This document shows positions 63,225-64,000 of a DNA stretch of 64,000 nt, in pieces. The translations under genes and the position numbers were made by a program. Location: contig JAIUNV010000003.1 in assembly GCA_020161435.1 (NCBI GenBank), positions 452,567 to 516,566 of the forward strand, given 5' to 3'. Position 1 is the first letter of the stretch, and the number at the start of each line of letters is the position of its first letter. The stretch comes from Bacteroidota bacterium (GTDB lineage: Bacteria > Bacteroidota > Bacteroidia > Chitinophagales > Chitinophagaceae). The notes under the pieces were generated by a model, which was not told the origin of the DNA, searched no databases, and saw nothing but the letters and a program-made list of their open reading frames with translations.

Positions 63225-64000
63225 CTAGTTATGCTCCCACACATGCAGCAGGTATTTTTCTACCGCTCTTCTCACAGCTGCTGCCGAACCATTGTGATTG
63301 TTAACTTGTACACTCAGCAGTAACAGCCGCCCTTGCTTGCTGGTCATATAGCCGCTTAGGGCTACTACCCCAGCCAGTGTGCCGGTTTTAGCAAACAGTT
63401 TTCCTTCCAGTGGTTTGTAATAATTGGTGAGTGTACCATTGTTGCCGGTAGGCAAAATATTTTGTAAGCGAGCCATGGAAAATTCGCTGCGGCATTGCTG
63501 CAACAGCCATATAAAATCGGCAGGTGTAAACAAGTTGTACCGACTCAATCCACTGCCATCTACCCAACGCGGTTTATCTGGCATGGCCTGCAAATCAGTT
63601 TGCAGCAAACTATCAATTACATCTCCTTCATTCATGTAACCAAACCACTGCTGACTAATCATGAGTAGGGTTTGCTCTGCAAAAAAATTATCGCTGCGAT
63701 GCATCAGTGGTTTCAGCATGCTGTCGGTTGGTTGCGAGTATATCTTCTGCCAGCGCAGGTTATCGGGCACTGACGAATGCTCGAAATACCAGTCGTTACC
63801 AAAATGTGTGGAAGCCAGTTGTGCCGTAGATAACGGCGTCATATACAAAGTAGTATTGGCTCTCTTGGTTTTGCCCGGTTGTAGGGTAAACTCCGGTTGA
63901 TCAAACAGTCGCTGAATACTGAAGCCAGTATCTTGAAACTGGTTAATGTTCGTCACCAATCCAGCCACGTTTGCCGGGTTGCTTTTTACATAGCCATTGG
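63225..64000 (-). CDS. PBP4-type D-alanyl-D-alanine carboxypeptidase (partial)
   Basis: The C-terminal 257 residues; the frame is open through base 64000. Motifs SRYN (the SxN motif) and AKTGTLAGVVALSGY (KTG) match class C penicillin-binding proteins of the PBP4/DacB type. The catalytic SxxK and N-terminus lie outside the window. The enzyme trims or cuts peptidoglycan peptides in the periplasm. It lies near the BlaI-M56 system, which may respond to cell-wall stress. Confidence 0.86.
   Translation of the reverse strand, partial: NGYVKSNPANVAGLVTNINQFQDTGFSIQRLFDQPEFTLQPGKTKRANTTLYMTPLSTAQLASTHFGNDWYFEHSSVPDNLRWQKIYSQPTDSMLKPLMHRSDNFFAEQTLLMISQQWFGYMNEGDVIDSLLQTDLQAMPDKPRWVDGSGLSRYNLFTPADFIWLLQQCRSEFSMARLQNILPTGNNGTLTNYYKPLEGKLFAKTGTLAGVVALSGYMTSKQGRLLLLSVQVNNHNGSAAAVRRAVEKYLLHVWEHN

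Noticed and set aside
1-64000. tRNA, rRNA, prophage or insertion-sequence genes
   Set aside because: No cloverleaf, ribosomal RNA segment, integrase or transposase was recognised on either strand.

Overview
The window looks like chromosome from a member of the Bacteroidota, most likely a Chitinophagaceae-type organism. Evidence seen in the sequence: a type IX secretion C-terminal sorting domain, several TonB-dependent outer-membrane receptors, TlpA-like thioredoxins with N-terminal DUF4369-type regions, an M56 peptidase fused to TonB, a Lys/Ala-rich histone H1-like protein, weak Shine-Dalgarno signals, apparent TTG starts, and a TTTG/TAnnTTTG-type promoter in front of arsR. There are no rRNA or tRNA genes, no transposase and no CRISPR array. 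The genus assignment is inference.

Layout. 1-3.8 kb: C-terminal part of an RND efflux permease, a histone H1-like protein and an AIM24-family protein, each followed by a clear terminator. 3.9-8.9 kb: a PQQ-type beta-propeller protein (minus strand), divergent from an arsenic operon arsR-arsM-acr3-arsC with two copies of a 16-bp operator. 8.9-15.4 kb: a dispersed palindromic repeat family, a T9SS-sorted protein, a small lipoprotein and a TonB-receptor-like outer-membrane barrel. 15.5-24.4 kb: a CLC chloride channel, a membrane protein coupled to a SNF2 helicase with two SWIM zinc fingers, and an orphan HlyD-TolC pair. 24.4-29.1 kb: a trans-sulfuration-family PLP enzyme overlapping an amino-acid permease, divergent from a TonB receptor. 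29.1-34.4 kb: a cobalamin riboswitch, a BtuB-like receptor, a CWC Cys-rich protein, a Dph6-like ATP pyrophosphatase, xseA, xseB and a GNAT acetyltransferase. 34.6-39.2 kb: a large unrecognised protein and FeoB.

39.5-52.7 kb is the most interesting part: a peptide-secretion island. Four small precursors share an almost identical 26-residue leader ending in Ala-Gly and carry divergent six- or seven-Cys cores. Each is followed by a hairpin and then by its own TlpA-like thioredoxin. Between them lie an Xre regulator, a membrane protein joining a degenerate C39-like domain, a VKOR domain and a DsbA-like domain, a C39-peptidase ABC exporter and an HlyD adaptor. No radical SAM, lanthionine or cyclodehydratase enzyme is visible, so the likely modification is disulfide formation. 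Inferred workflow: the C39 ABC transporter clips the leader and exports the core, VKOR and the thioredoxins make and shuffle disulfides in the periplasm, and HlyD plus an outer-membrane channel encoded elsewhere completes export. Three of the four precursors share a 5' leader whose inner stem is preserved by different base pairs. Two units share a ~400-bp direct repeat. A 93-bp scar joins the start of the ABC gene to the end of the VKOR gene, so the island has been duplicated and rearranged.

52.8-64 kb: RlmK-like methyltransferase, RecQ, a decayed toxin-antitoxin locus, a CopA-type ATPase, TsaE, alanine dehydrogenase, a DUF1801 protein, a BlaI-type repressor with an M56-TonB sensor, and the C-terminal part of a PBP4-type D,D-carboxypeptidase.
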